DNA of 64,000 bases from contig CAZKHG010000011.1 in assembly GCA_964552655.1 (NCBI GenBank), positions 21,440-85,439 of the forward strand. The letters are read 5' to 3'. This DNA is from CAZKHG01 sp964552655 (lineage in GTDB: Bacteria > Bacteroidota > Bacteroidia > Bacteroidales > Tenuifilaceae). Positions within the stretch are counted from its first letter, which is position 1. Every line of letters begins with the position of its first letter. The notes below the pieces were generated by a model, which ran no database searches, was not told the DNA's origin, and saw nothing but the letters and a program-made list of their open reading frames with translations. Of the stretch, positions 8,380 through 17,161 are shown one piece after another. The translations under genes were made by a program, and so were the position numbers.

Positions 8380-9228
8380 TTATTGGTGAAGCGTTCCGGC
8401 ATTTACAACGGGTCTGGCCGACTCATCGGAGCAAAGCACAACCATCAGGTTGCTTACCATTGCTGCTTTTTTCTCTTCATCAAGGCTTACTATTTGTTTT
8501 TCTGATAGCTGATCAAGAGCCATTTGTACCATACCAACAGCACCTTCAACTATTTTGCTACGGGCGGCAACTACTGCTGTTGCCTGCTGGCGACGAAGCA
8601 TTGCGCCTGCAATTTCCTGTGCGTAAGCAATATAGTTGATTCTGGCCTCAATTACATTGATCCCAGCTATAAATAACCTCTCTTTCAGCTCGTTTTCCAA
8701 CCTGTGGTTTACTTCTTCTCCACCGGCTCTCAGCGTTATGTTGGCATCCTCCATCTCAAAATTATCGTAAGGGAACATCCCGGCAAGTTTTCTTAAAGCG
8801 GCATCGCTTTGAACCACTACAAAATGTTCATACTGATCTACATCAAATGATGCCTTAAAAGTATCCTCAACTTTCCATACCAGCACCAGGCCAATCATAA
8901 TCGGGTTCCCAACCTTGTCGTTTACCTTGATTGGTTGGCTGTCAAAATTTCGAGCCCTTAGGGAGATTCTCTTCTTGATATTAAATGGATTCACCCAGAA
9001 AAACCCATTTACTTTTATTGTTCCTTTATATTTCCCAAAGAGAATCAAGACCGATGATTCATTTGGGTTAACGATTACAAACCCAGGTGCTATAAAAGGA
9101 ATACTGATAAAACCAATTATAAACCAGGGGTTTTCTGTGATTATTAAGGCTGTAATTGTTCCAGCCAATATCAGAATGAATACCGCCAGCATGAGGTATC
9201 CGGATTTCGGGTTAAAATGTTTTTCCAT
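8380..9228 (-). CDS. SPFH (band 7/prohibitin-like) membrane protein
   Basis: This is a 282-residue stomatin/prohibitin-superfamily protein. Two hydrophobic segments (about residues 12-30 and 35-52) anchor it. The SPFH domain follows, recognisable from PNESSVLILFGKYKGTIKVNGFFWVNPF, the central LRAGGEEVNHRLENELKERL and the coiled REQ-like stretch with GAMLRRQQATAVVAARSKIVEGAV. Such proteins oligomerise in the membrane and organise proteases, transporters or lipid domains. No NfeD or FtsH partner is next to it. Instead it heads an operon with a ribbon-helix-helix and a zinc-ribbon protein. A TATATTTG promoter element lies just upstream. Confidence 0.9.
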   Translation of the reverse strand: MEKHFNPKSGYLMLAVFILILAGTITALIITENPWFIIGFISIPFIAPGFVIVNPNESSVLILFGKYKGTIKVNGFFWVNPFNIKKRISLRARNFDSQPIKVNDKVGNPIMIGLVLVWKVEDTFKASFDVDQYEHFVVVQSDAALRKLAGMFPYDNFEMEDANITLRAGGEEVNHRLENELKERLFIAGINVIEARINYIAYAQEIAGAMLRRQQATAVVAARSKIVEGAVGMVQMALDQLSEKQIVSLDEEKKAAMVSNLMVVLCSDESARPVVNAGTLHQ

Positions 9229-9253
9229 ATAGTATGATATTAAAATGATATCA

Positions 9254-9261
9254 CAAATATA
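9254..9261 (-). promoter_or_regulatory. Bacteroidota -7 promoter element for the SPFH operon
   Basis: Minus-strand TATATTTG fits TAnnTTTG and lies 26 bases before the SPFH start. Confidence 0.55.
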
Positions 9262-9290
9262 TCATAAATTGTTGCTGAAATGCAAGTAAA

Positions 9291-9313
9291 AAGCCGGAAA
9301 TATTTTCCGGCTT
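9291..9313 (-). terminator. Rho-independent terminator of the sigma-factor operon
   Basis: AAGCCGGAAA (9291-9300) pairs perfectly with TTTCCGGCTT (9304-9313) around a three-base loop. On the minus strand the stem runs into a short T-run. It includes the stop codon of the small gene that ends at 9312. Confidence 0.8.
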
Positions 9314-9509
9314 AACAAACCTTAGCTTTTGTAAGGATTTTACCAATCAATTCATTAGGTATTTTAACTTGCTGATCTTCAAATTCCTTGAACTTTTTTA
9401 CCAGCCATTCTTCTTTTTGTATAACCAGGTTAATATTTAGCATATCAACCTTGCTGTTATTCCCTAAATGGATGAATTGGTAAAGAATTGGGGTAGAACA
9501 TTTCATCAT
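9312..9509 (-). CDS. Small protein downstream of the sigma factor
   Basis: This is a short ORF of about 65 residues beginning MMKCSTPILYQFIHLGNN. It ends VKIPNELIGKILTKAKVC. The layout of a short helix, a QKEEWLVKKFKEF segment and an end reading P-x-E-L-I-x-K-I-L resembles the small proteins that often follow ECF-type sigma genes in Bacteroidota and are thought to act as truncated anti-sigma or adaptor proteins. That link is inference from position and pattern. The frame is also open back to a GTG at 9548, so the start is uncertain. A terminator overlaps its stop, which supports its being the end of the operon. Confidence 0.6.
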   Translation of the reverse strand: MMKCSTPILYQFIHLGNNSKVDMLNINLVIQKEEWLVKKFKEFEDQQVKIPNELIGKILTKAKVC

Positions 9510-9569
9510 AGGCAAACCGTTTTGTTCACTTTTAAAACGATTCACCACTTCAAATATTTTGGTATGATG

Positions 9570-10157
9570 CTATATTTTTAGCGAAATATTATTTTCAACC
9601 ATCATTTTACGTAGATTCATTAACGCGTAACGCATTCGCCCCAGGGCAGTGTTTATGCTAACATTGGTTTGCTCTGCTATCTCCTTAAAGCTGAGATCGG
9701 CATAATGCCGGAGAAGAACCACCTCTTTTTGCTCATCGGGGAGTTGATCCAACAGTTTTCTGACATCAGCGTGGATCTGATCCATTACCATGGATTCTTC
9801 AATTGTTTTTTCCGAAAACTTTGAAGCGTTGAAAATATCCATCTCGTAATCATCTTTGGAAAGAAGTTTTACCTGTTTAACCCTTCTGAAATGATCAATG
9901 ATAAGGTTATGCGCTATTCGCATTACCCATGATGGGAAGCGGTTATTGTCAACATACCTTCCTTCTTGTAATGATTTGATAACTTTTACAAATGTTTCCT
10001 GAAAGATGTCCTCGGCGGTATTTTGGTTTTTAACTAAAAGGATAATGTACCCAAAAACTTTTTTTTGGTGACGCCGGATTAAAATCTCAATTGCTGGTTT
10101 ACTGCCATTAATGAACTCATTTACAAGTTCATTATCAGTGGGGTTGTAAGTTTCCAC
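9570..10157 (-). CDS. ECF-like sigma-70 family RNA polymerase sigma factor
   Basis: This is a 195-residue protein with only sigma regions 2 and 4. Region 2 (about residues 20-95) has the core-binding stretch NTAEDIFQETFVKVIKSLQ and the -10 recognition part FPSWVMRIAHNLIIDHFRR. Region 4 (about residues 125-185) has LPDEQKEVVLLRHYADLSFKEIAEQ with a helix-turn-helix. It would direct RNA polymerase to a stress or envelope regulon. The start is a GTG preceded by a strong AAGGAGGT, which is rare in this genome. A small gene follows and may encode its partner. Confidence 0.93.
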   Translation of the reverse strand: METYNPTDNELVNEFINGSKPAIEILIRRHQKKVFGYIILLVKNQNTAEDIFQETFVKVIKSLQEGRYVDNNRFPSWVMRIAHNLIIDHFRRVKQVKLLSKDDYEMDIFNASKFSEKTIEESMVMDQIHADVRKLLDQLPDEQKEVVLLRHYADLSFKEIAEQTNVSINTALGRMRYALMNLRKMMVENNISLKI

Positions 10158-10161
10158 AGCT

Positions 10162-10169
10162 ACCTCCTT
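10162..10169 (-). promoter_or_regulatory. Strong Shine-Dalgarno that fixes the sigma-factor GTG start
   Basis: Minus-strand AAGGAGGT ends 4 bases before the GTG codon at 10155-10157. Most genes here show no such site. Its spacing decides the otherwise ambiguous start. Confidence 0.7.
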
Positions 10170-10410
10170 ATTTTTTGGTTAGCGTGTAGAAATGTTCAAT
10201 AGGCAGTAATTTTAGGTTAGTTAATATGTAATGAAAACATTAATAATGCCAAGTAAAACATTTTAAAGGTAAAAATCAAATATTTAATAAAGTATTTTGA
10301 AAATCACCTTTTAACTCCTTATACGTGAAAATTAGTTGAATGTGACATTGTATTCTTTTTTTATTGAGGAAAACATTACGGGGTTCTTAATGTTTTTCTA
10401 TAATACTGCT

Positions 10411-10418
10411 AACTTTGC
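10411..10418 (+). promoter_or_regulatory. Bacteroidota -7 promoter element for uvrA
   Basis: TAACTTTG matches TAnnTTTG and lies 26 bases before the ATG at 10445. It overlaps the longer frame that opens at 10415, which argues that translation begins at 10445. The rest of the 10170-10410 spacer is AT-rich, with no other feature I can support. Confidence 0.6.
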
Positions 10419-10444
10419 AGGTTAAATTTTTTGAAATACATATA

Positions 10445-13237
10445 ATGCCGGAAAAAGTAATAGCAATTAAGGGAGCAAAAGTTCACAACCTCAAGAATAT
10501 AAGTCTCGATATTCCTCGCAACAGCCTGGTTGTCATAACAGGTCTTTCAGGTTCAGGAAAATCCTCCCTGGCATTCGATACCCTTTATGCAGAGGGTCAG
10601 CGCAGGTATGTTGAAAGTCTTTCATCTTATGCCCGGCAATTTCTTGGCAGGGTTACAAAACCTGAGGTTGATTTGATTTCAGGCATTCCCCCGGCAATTG
10701 CTATTGAGCAAAAGGTAAATTCCAGAAACCCTCGTTCCACAGTTGGGACATCTACTGAGATTTACGACTACCTGAAGCTCCTTTTTGCCCGTATAGGAAA
10801 AACAATCTCTCCTATATCCGGTAAAATTGTTAAACGACATTCAGTAACTGATGTGGTTGATCTCATAAAGTCCTTTCCCGAGGGGACTAAAATAATGCTC
10901 CTTGCTCCATTGACAAATAAAAAAAGAGAACTTCAAAAAGGTAAAATTGACGAGTTGATTCGTGAAGGTTTTACACGGTTCGAAGTAAACAATGAGGTTG
11001 TCAGGATTGAAGATAATCCCGGAGTTGATTTCTCACAAGCTCGTATTGTGATTGATCGTTTCTCTGTATTAAATGATGATGATTTCCATAGTCGGGTTGC
11101 TGATTCTGTTCAAACCGCATTTGGTGAAGGGGATGGGTGTTGTGTAGTTAAAATATTCTTGGATGAACGACAAGCTGAGGAGTTCTTCTGTAACCGTTTC
11201 GAGGAGGACGGGATTGAATTCGAAGAGCCAAGCGAACATCTCTTCAGTTTCAATAGCCCGCTAGGTGCTTGCCCTAAATGCGAAGGGTATGGGAAGATAA
11301 TAGGTATTGATGAAGATCTGGTGATTCCAAATAAGAGCCTTTCCGTTTACCAGGATGCAGTTGCACCCTGGAAGGGCGAAACCATGAGCTGGTATAAAGA
11401 GCAGCTGATTAAATTTGCAAATAAGTATAATTTTCCAATTCACCGGCCTTACTATCAGCTCGACGATAGCCATAAACATACACTTTGGGAAGGCACTAAT
11501 GATTTTGATGGCCTGAACAAATTTTTTAAACACCTGGAGGAGAAAAAGTATAAAATTCAGTATCGTGTAATGCTTTCCAGGTATATGGGTAAAACTACTT
11601 GCCCTGTTTGTAAAGGAGGTCGGTTGAAGAAAGAAGCCGGGTATGTAAAAATAAACGGATTTAATATTCAGCAACTTGTAAATTTACCTGTTCATCAGCT
11701 GGCTGATTTTTTTCGGAACATTTCGCTGGATGAGCACGATTATAAGGTTTCGAAACGCTTATTGGCAGAGCTTAATAACAGAATCGGCTACTTAGACAAA
11801 GTTGGTTTGGGGTATTTAACCTTGAATCGTTTATCTTCAACCCTTTCAGGCGGTGAATCACAAAGAATAAACTTATCCACATCCCTGGGAAGCAGCCTGG
11901 TTGGTTCATTATATATTTTGGATGAACCAAGTATTGGTTTACATCCCAGAGATACCCATTTGTTGATTGATGTTCTTAAAGGATTGAGAAACTTGGGAAA
12001 TACCGTTGTTGTTGTAGAGCATGATGAAGAAATAATGAGATCATCCGATTTTTTGGTTGATATTGGTCCCTTTGCTGGCAGGTTAGGTGGTGAGGTTATT
12101 TTCAAAGGGAATATAAATGGAATTGACAAGGTTAAAAATAGTCTTACTGCAAAATACCTGACAGGAAAAGAGTCAATACAAATTCCAAAGAAAAGAAGAT
12201 CTTCATCAAATTATATTCAAATTCAAGGTGCCAGGGAAAATAACCTGAAGAATATATCAGTTAAATTCCCTTTAAATGTAATGACAGTAGTAACCGGAGT
12301 AAGTGGCTCCGGTAAATCTTCACTTGTACGGGGAATTCTTTACCCCGCGGTAATGAAAGCAATAAACGGATCAGGCGAAAGACCTGGGCAATTCGATACA
12401 TTATCGGGTGATATTCACCTGATAAAAGGGGTTGAAATGGTTGATCAGAACCCCATTGGCAAATCATCCAGAAGTAACCCTGTAACCTATATTAAGGCCT
12501 GGGACGAGGTAAGAAAATTGTTCTCTGAACAACCTTATGCAAAACGAAGTGGCTATAAACCTTCTCATTTCTCATTTAACGTAGAAGGAGGCCGATGTGA
12601 AGAATGCCAGGGAGAAGGAGTAATTACTGTGGAAATGCAGTTCATGGCCGATGTCTCGTTAATTTGTGAAAGTTGCAACGGGAAAAGATTTAAAGATGAT
12701 GTGCTGGAAGTTCGATATAATGGGGCTAATGTGTTTGATGTTCTGGAGATGACTGTTGATCAGGCTCTGGAATTTTTTTCTGTTGGCACATCCACAACAG
12801 AAAGAAAAATAGTGGAAAGGTTAAAACCTTTGCAGGATGTTGGTTTGGGCTATATCAAGCTGGGACAGTCATCGAGTACCTTAAGCGGAGGGGAAAGCCA
12901 ACGGGTCAAACTGGCATCATATCTACAAAAAGATCAGGCTATACAACCACAACTTTTTATTTTTGATGAACCTACAACGGGATTACATTTTCATGATATT
13001 AATAAGTTACTTAGTGCATTTGATGCCCTAATAACCAAGGGGCACACACTGATAATCATTGAACATAACCTTGAGGTGATTAAATGCGCCGACTGGATTA
13101 TCGATCTTGGTCCTTCTGGTGGTGAACAGGGTGGTAACCTTGTTTTTGAGGGAGTGCCCGAGGATCTAGTCAACTGCAAAGAATCAAGCACCGGAAGTTT
13201 CCTTGGGCCAAAAATTCAAAACAAAAAAAGCCGCTAA
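10445..13237 (+). CDS. uvrA: Excinuclease ABC subunit A
   Basis: UvrA finds bulky DNA lesions and loads UvrB in nucleotide excision repair. From MPEKVIAIKGAKVHNL it is 930 residues, the normal length. It has two ABC ATPase modules with Walker A motifs GLSGSGKSSLAF and GVSGSGKSSLV, and signatures LSGGESQRINLS and LSGGESQRVKLA. The zinc-binding modules are present: CPKC and CPVC in the first half, CEEC and CESC in the second. The insertion domain holds YARQFLGRVTKPEVD. The frame extends ten codons further upstream, but the promoter sits there, so I take the ATG at 10445. Confidence 0.97.
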   Translation: MPEKVIAIKGAKVHNLKNISLDIPRNSLVVITGLSGSGKSSLAFDTLYAEGQRRYVESLSSYARQFLGRVTKPEVDLISGIPPAIAIEQKVNSRNPRSTVGTSTEIYDYLKLLFARIGKTISPISGKIVKRHSVTDVVDLIKSFPEGTKIMLLAPLTNKKRELQKGKIDELIREGFTRFEVNNEVVRIEDNPGVDFSQARIVIDRFSVLNDDDFHSRVADSVQTAFGEGDGCCVVKIFLDERQAEEFFCNRFEEDGIEFEEPSEHLFSFNSPLGACPKCEGYGKIIGIDEDLVIPNKSLSVYQDAVAPWKGETMSWYKEQLIKFANKYNFPIHRPYYQLDDSHKHTLWEGTNDFDGLNKFFKHLEEKKYKIQYRVMLSRYMGKTTCPVCKGGRLKKEAGYVKINGFNIQQLVNLPVHQLADFFRNISLDEHDYKVSKRLLAELNNRIGYLDKVGLGYLTLNRLSSTLSGGESQRINLSTSLGSSLVGSLYILDEPSIGLHPRDTHLLIDVLKGLRNLGNTVVVVEHDEEIMRSSDFLVDIGPFAGRLGGEVIFKGNINGIDKVKNSLTAKYLTGKESIQIPKKRRSSSNYIQIQGARENNLKNISVKFPLNVMTVVTGVSGSGKSSLVRGILYPAVMKAINGSGERPGQFDTLSGDIHLIKGVEMVDQNPIGKSSRSNPVTYIKAWDEVRKLFSEQPYAKRSGYKPSHFSFNVEGGRCEECQGEGVITVEMQFMADVSLICESCNGKRFKDDVLEVRYNGANVFDVLEMTVDQALEFFSVGTSTTERKIVERLKPLQDVGLGYIKLGQSSSTLSGGESQRVKLASYLQKDQAIQPQLFIFDEPTTGLHFHDINKLLSAFDALITKGHTLIIIEHNLEVIKCADWIIDLGPSGGEQGGNLVFEGVPEDLVNCKESSTGSFLGPKIQNKKSR

Positions 13238-13246
13238 TAGCGGCTT
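13228..13246 (-). terminator. Hairpin terminator between uvrA and the secreted protein gene
   Basis: AAGCCGCT (13228-13235) and AGCGGCTT (13239-13246) pair perfectly around three bases. On the minus strand the stem is followed by a T-run, a classic intrinsic terminator for the gene ending at 13269. On the plus strand it overlaps the uvrA stop but has no T-run. Confidence 0.8.
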
Positions 13247-13268
13247 ATGATAAGTGTAAAAAAAGTTA

Positions 13269-13709
13269 TCAGTCTGCTTTCAATCCAAACATTATTGATA
13301 CACAGCCACTAAGAGGTTGATCGGAAGTGCTCCCCTCGGAGTTTTTCACTTTAACAATGATAATAAGCTGCTGGGTTGATTCAACTTTAAAATCCCAGGA
13401 AGTGGTGTAGTTTTTATCAGCGTTAGTGAAAAGGACTTTACGATCTACATCAAGAACCTTAAATTCAATTTTAGGCAGCGATTCAGAACCGCAAACAGCG
13501 ATTCTGTATTCTTGTCCGGCGTAAAAGGTTTTGAAAAGTTCGGCATCCTCACCTTCGGTTAAAATTGCTGCATTATAGTTACCATCATGGATATAAGGAT
13601 TTAATTCTAACCTGCAAACCTTTTTGGCAAAGTTCTTACACTGAGGTGTACTACTTAATGGTAATACTAAAAACAAACTCAGGATAGCAATGTAAGCCAG
13701 TGATTTCAT
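13269..13709 (-). CDS. Secreted hypothetical protein
   Basis: I do not recognise the family. The 146-residue product starts MKSLAYIAILSLFLVLPLSS, a clear Sec signal peptide of about 20 residues. A compact domain follows, with cysteines in TPQCKNFAKKVC, AVCGSES and SGCVSIM that could form disulfides in the periplasm. The pattern of strands (YRIAVCG, IEFKVLDVDRKVLF, QQLIIIVKVKN) suggests a small beta-sandwich. It lies 20 bases after the lipoprotein gene, so the two envelope proteins probably form one transcription unit. Confidence 0.8.
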   Translation of the reverse strand: MKSLAYIAILSLFLVLPLSSTPQCKNFAKKVCRLELNPYIHDGNYNAAILTEGEDAELFKTFYAGQEYRIAVCGSESLPKIEFKVLDVDRKVLFTNADKNYTTSWDFKVESTQQLIIIVKVKNSEGSTSDQPLSGCVSIMFGLKAD

Positions 13710-13729
13710 ATTTTGTGCAGAATTATTTT

Positions 13730-14650
13730 TTACTTAATATATTTTGATCTTATTTCCAGTATTTTGGTTTTGAGCTGGTTGAACACTGCAGGGTTCATTG
13801 TTGATACGTTCTGTGAACGCAGAGTAGTTACACCATCCGCCTGATTCTTAATAGCTTCAACCTGTGATGTGGTGATCTGAATTTGATCATAAATTTTTTT
13901 CAACTCCTGGATATCGCCAATTACTGAATTAACATCCGGGTTGTCTTTACTTTGATTCAACAGGTTTAGAACAGTTCCAAGAGAAAGTTTTTGATCCACA
14001 ACGCGATCAATCAGCTCATCATCGGCATTTTGAATATTGCTAACGAGTGAAGTGGCAATATATAACCCTTCTACCCAACCGCCTACAAGAATTACAGTTC
14101 CAACGGCTACACGGTCATTTTCTTCAAGGATTGAGTTAGTGTTCAGGAAAGTTTCAGAAATGATATCCATAATAACCTCCCGGTTATTTACATTTTCCTC
14201 CAGCCTTTGTATAACTGTATTATCAATTGCATTAAGAATTCCAAGACCTTCGGCCATTTTTTTAGAAGCCGACATGTACTTAATTGAAGCTTGTGTTTGA
14301 TCAAAAAGGCTGGCATAGCTCAGGTCGGTGCTGTAAATACCCAGGTTTAAAGCCATGCTGCGGTTGGTATTGTATTTCGATACATTTTCAACTGGGTTTA
14401 GAAGTTCCTCGTTGTATTTGGCCCCGGCTCGTTTCAGAATCATAGCGGTTTCCAGAGGGGAGGGGAGGGAATAAAATATCTGTTTGGCAGATTGTATGCC
14501 TTCAACCGCGGAGCTATCAACAGCAATCTCGTTTATATCAACCTCAACTTTTTCCTTTTTCCCTTCTGAGGAGCATCCGATATATATCAGGCTTATTAAG
14601 AATAGCGGTGCTATTGAGTATTTCCTGATCCTGGTATAACAACTTGTCAT
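13730..14650 (-). CDS. Predicted lipoprotein, conserved hypothetical
   Basis: This 306-residue protein has a hydrophobic N-terminal segment, APLFLISLIYIGCSS, ending in a lipobox-like IGC, so Cys26 is the likely lipidated residue. The mature part looks helical: long amphipathic stretches around ETAMILKRAGAKYNEELLNP, a central glycine-rich VGTVILVGGWVEGLYIAT and a C-terminal coiled region. No enzymatic motif is visible. It is followed closely by the secreted protein gene, which suggests a common role in the envelope. The function is unknown. Confidence 0.8.
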   Translation of the reverse strand: MTSCYTRIRKYSIAPLFLISLIYIGCSSEGKKEKVEVDINEIAVDSSAVEGIQSAKQIFYSLPSPLETAMILKRAGAKYNEELLNPVENVSKYNTNRSMALNLGIYSTDLSYASLFDQTQASIKYMSASKKMAEGLGILNAIDNTVIQRLEENVNNREVIMDIISETFLNTNSILEENDRVAVGTVILVGGWVEGLYIATSLVSNIQNADDELIDRVVDQKLSLGTVLNLLNQSKDNPDVNSVIGDIQELKKIYDQIQITTSQVEAIKNQADGVTTLRSQNVSTMNPAVFNQLKTKILEIRSKYIK

Positions 14651-14852
14651 AAATGTTGTTTTAGTTGTGTATTATCTGAGAAAATTGATGTTTCAAAAAG
14701 TAAAATTAGTATTTTTTTCAAATTAACACATATTTATCCTTAATGATATTGAAGCAATTATTTTTTTTTAAACCTGATAAATTCTAGAATATTATATAAT
14801 TATCTATGAATCAAAATAATAAATAAAAATATCAGTTTCATCATTCATTTAC

Positions 14853-14860
14853 TAAATTTG
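14853..14860 (+). promoter_or_regulatory. Bacteroidota -7 promoter element for the HEAT-like gene
   Basis: TAAATTTG matches TAnnTTTG and lies 23 bases before the ATG at 14883. Confidence 0.55.
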
Positions 14861-14882
14861 TGCCAGAATTAAATTTAACAGG

Positions 14883-15440
14883 ATGAGTTCAACGAATAAG
14901 GACAGTGAAGCAAATAAAGAATTGCTTTTTAAACAAACTTTACTGGCAAGCAGTGACATTCAGATTATTGCAATACTCGAAGAATTGAGGAGTAGCGGCG
15001 ATCTGTTCATTGTTAAGCCATTAATCAACGAATTATACAATAGTTCCCGTAGTGAAAAGTTCAAATTATCCATTCTCGATTTTTTCAATGATATTAAGGA
15101 TCAACGGGTTGTTCCTATTATTGCTGAACTTATACGAGATCGAATTAACGAAGTTGAAACAACCAGGTTGATTGCCACATGCTGGCAAAGCCGATTGGAT
15201 TATAGCAGTGAAATTGATCTGTTTGTTGATCTGCTTATTAATGGGGGCTATTCTGCCTCAATTGAAGCCAGTTCTGTCATTGAAACCACAATGGATTTCA
15301 TGAATACTGATGAGATAAATAAGCTTGCCAGCAATATCAGATCGCAGGTAAAAAGAGTTTCCCCCGATAAGATTAGACTCGTGGAGGAGACGCTCAGGAT
15401 GATTGATAATTATGAGATCAATCGCGAAGCTGATATCTAA
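14883..15440 (+). CDS. HEAT-repeat-like helical protein
   Basis: This 185-residue protein is almost entirely helical, with repeated units of about 30-35 residues: ILEELRSSGDLFIVKPLINEL, then KLSILDFFNDIKDQRVVPIIAEL, then the ATCWQSRLDYSSEIDLFVDLL unit. The pattern of leucine-rich helix pairs with a D-x-R-V-V-P-x-I turn is that of HEAT or armadillo-like scaffolds, which bind other proteins. There is no signal peptide, so it is cytosolic. It stands alone with its own promoter and ends 10 bases from the convergent dehydrogenase-like gene. The partner is unknown. Confidence 0.8.
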   Translation: MSSTNKDSEANKELLFKQTLLASSDIQIIAILEELRSSGDLFIVKPLINELYNSSRSEKFKLSILDFFNDIKDQRVVPIIAELIRDRINEVETTRLIATCWQSRLDYSSEIDLFVDLLINGGYSASIEASSVIETTMDFMNTDEINKLASNIRSQVKRVSPDKIRLVEETLRMIDNYEINREADI

Positions 15441-15449
15441 CCAAAATTC

Positions 15450-16427
15450 TTAAACAAAGTTTGAGAAGTATTTCATGAACTGGCTCCGCTCATAAACAGC
15501 CGGATCGCCTATATGACCATAGTTAAGGTGCCCTTTAAAATCATCAATCTTTTTATAACCTCTTTTTTCCATCCACTTTTTAAGCGTTTCGTTCATTATA
15601 GCAATATGCTGAGGGCCTTTCTTATAGAAAACTGAGCAAGCCTGAACAGAGGAAGCTCCGGCCAGAATGCACTTGATTACCGCCTCGCCACTGTGAACGC
15701 CTGTTGATGCAGAAATATCAATTTTTGATATTTTTTGGCTTGCCATTCCTACCCAACGTAATGTGTTTCTCAATTCTGCCGGGTTGCTGAATACTTCTGC
15801 AGAAATCACTTTCATCTTTTCTATATCAAAATCTGGTTCAAAAAACCGGTTAAACAATACAATGCCATTAACTTTTCTGAACCATAGCTGCTCGATGATT
15901 CGGAGAGGATTTGTAAAATGCGATCCAAGTTTAAATGCAATGGGGATGGTAACAATCGAACTGAGTTGTTCTGCCAGAGTGTAATATGTTTCTTCCAGTT
16001 CTGCCGGGGTTTTACCAGGGTCAGTTGGGAGGAAAAACACATTGATTTCAATTGCATCGGCACCGGCATCCTGAATTCTTTTTGCAAAGTTTACCCATTT
16101 TGAAGCAGAAGTGCAATTGATACTGGCAATTATGGGTAGTTTGACATTTGACTTTGTATTTTTAATATGATCAAGATAAGATTCTACGCTGTTGCTTGTG
16201 ATATAGCTATTAAGATAATCAACTGCTTCGGGATAATCGGAGTATACCGAGAGGCTACCTGCTTCATGCATAATCTGCTCCTCAAAAAGGGATTTAAGTA
16301 CAATGGCTCCAGCGCCAAATTCTTCAAACTGTTTTACCTTTTCGAGCGATGAACTTAACCCGGAACTACTTATTATAATTGGGCTGTTTAGCTTTAGCCC
16401 CATGTAGGTTGTTTGAATATTTGCCAT
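15450..16427 (-). CDS. Dihydroorotate dehydrogenase-like flavoprotein
   Basis: This is a 325-residue protein of the DHOD-like TIM-barrel family. The N-terminus MANIQTTYMGLKLNSPIIISSSGLSSS is the FMN-binding strand, with IPIIASINC and DAIEINVF in the barrel. The C-terminal half has DISASTGVHSGEAVIKCILAGA, the FMN phosphate-binding part. It differs from genuine PyrD and belongs to the 'dihydroorotate dehydrogenase-like' group whose substrate is unproven. No pyrimidine gene is nearby. It follows yggS by 15 bases, as the last gene of a GNAT-yggS-DHOD operon. Confidence 0.9.
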   Translation of the reverse strand: MANIQTTYMGLKLNSPIIISSSGLSSSLEKVKQFEEFGAGAIVLKSLFEEQIMHEAGSLSVYSDYPEAVDYLNSYITSNSVESYLDHIKNTKSNVKLPIIASINCTSASKWVNFAKRIQDAGADAIEINVFFLPTDPGKTPAELEETYYTLAEQLSSIVTIPIAFKLGSHFTNPLRIIEQLWFRKVNGIVLFNRFFEPDFDIEKMKVISAEVFSNPAELRNTLRWVGMASQKISKIDISASTGVHSGEAVIKCILAGASSVQACSVFYKKGPQHIAIMNETLKKWMEKRGYKKIDDFKGHLNYGHIGDPAVYERSQFMKYFSNFV

Positions 16428-16442
16428 AATATTTATAGTTTG

Positions 16443-17120
16443 TTATTGCATTGAGTAATTTCTTTCCCCGAATATTATGCTGCCAAGGCGAACCATGGTG
16501 CTTCCTTCGTCTATTGCTATTAAATAATCTCCCGACATCCCCATTGAAATCTCCTTAAAGTAATCTTTACCAGCAAAATATTTGTTTTTAATAGTGTCAA
16601 ATATGCTTTTAAGGTTTTTGAATTCCTTCCTTACCTGATCCCTGTTTTCTGTAAATGAGGCCATTCCCATTAGTCCCACAATTCTGATGTTTCCCATCCG
16701 TTGATAATCTTCTGATTTCAGGATTGCTTCCATTTCATTAACTGAAAGTCCATACTTTGTTTCTTCGGTGGCTATGTAAACCTGAAGTAAACAGTCAATA
16801 ACCCTTTTGTTTTTTTCAGCTTCTTTACTAATTGCATCGAGGAGTTTTAAGCTATCCACGGAGTGGATTAAATGAACAAAAGGTGCAATGAATTTAACTT
16901 TATTGGTTTGCAAATGGCCCACCAGATGCCATTCAATATCTTTTGGCAGCAGATTGTATTTTGATACCATTTCCTGTACCTTGTTCTCTCCAAAAATCCT
17001 ATGACCAGTATTATAAGCCTCTAAGATTGATTCGGGTGGATGGGTTTTAGAAATAGCAACAAGTTTCACCCTGGCAGGTATTGAGGATCGTAACTTTTCG
17101 ATATTCAAGTCAATACTCAT
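16443..17120 (-). CDS. yggS: YggS-family pyridoxal-phosphate homeostasis protein
   Basis: This is a 225-residue member of the PLP-binding YggS/PROSC family, which carries PLP and keeps its free level in check without known catalysis. The PLP lysine is Lys25 in VKLVAISKTHPPES. Further family marks are FGENKVQEMVSKY, WHLVGHLQTNK, the GLMGMASFTEN segment and the phosphate-binding SMGMSGDYLIAI. The frame extends 33 codons upstream into the acetyltransferase gene, but the ATG at 17120 gives the standard family N-terminus. It is the middle gene of a three-gene operon. Confidence 0.95.
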   Translation of the reverse strand: MSIDLNIEKLRSSIPARVKLVAISKTHPPESILEAYNTGHRIFGENKVQEMVSKYNLLPKDIEWHLVGHLQTNKVKFIAPFVHLIHSVDSLKLLDAISKEAEKNKRVIDCLLQVYIATEETKYGLSVNEMEAILKSEDYQRMGNIRIVGLMGMASFTENRDQVRKEFKNLKSIFDTIKNKYFAGKDYFKEISMGMSGDYLIAIDEGSTMVRLGSIIFGERNYSMQ

Positions 17121-17161
17121 ATTTTTCTCTTTAAATCCAAATGCGATATTTAGTAGATGAG

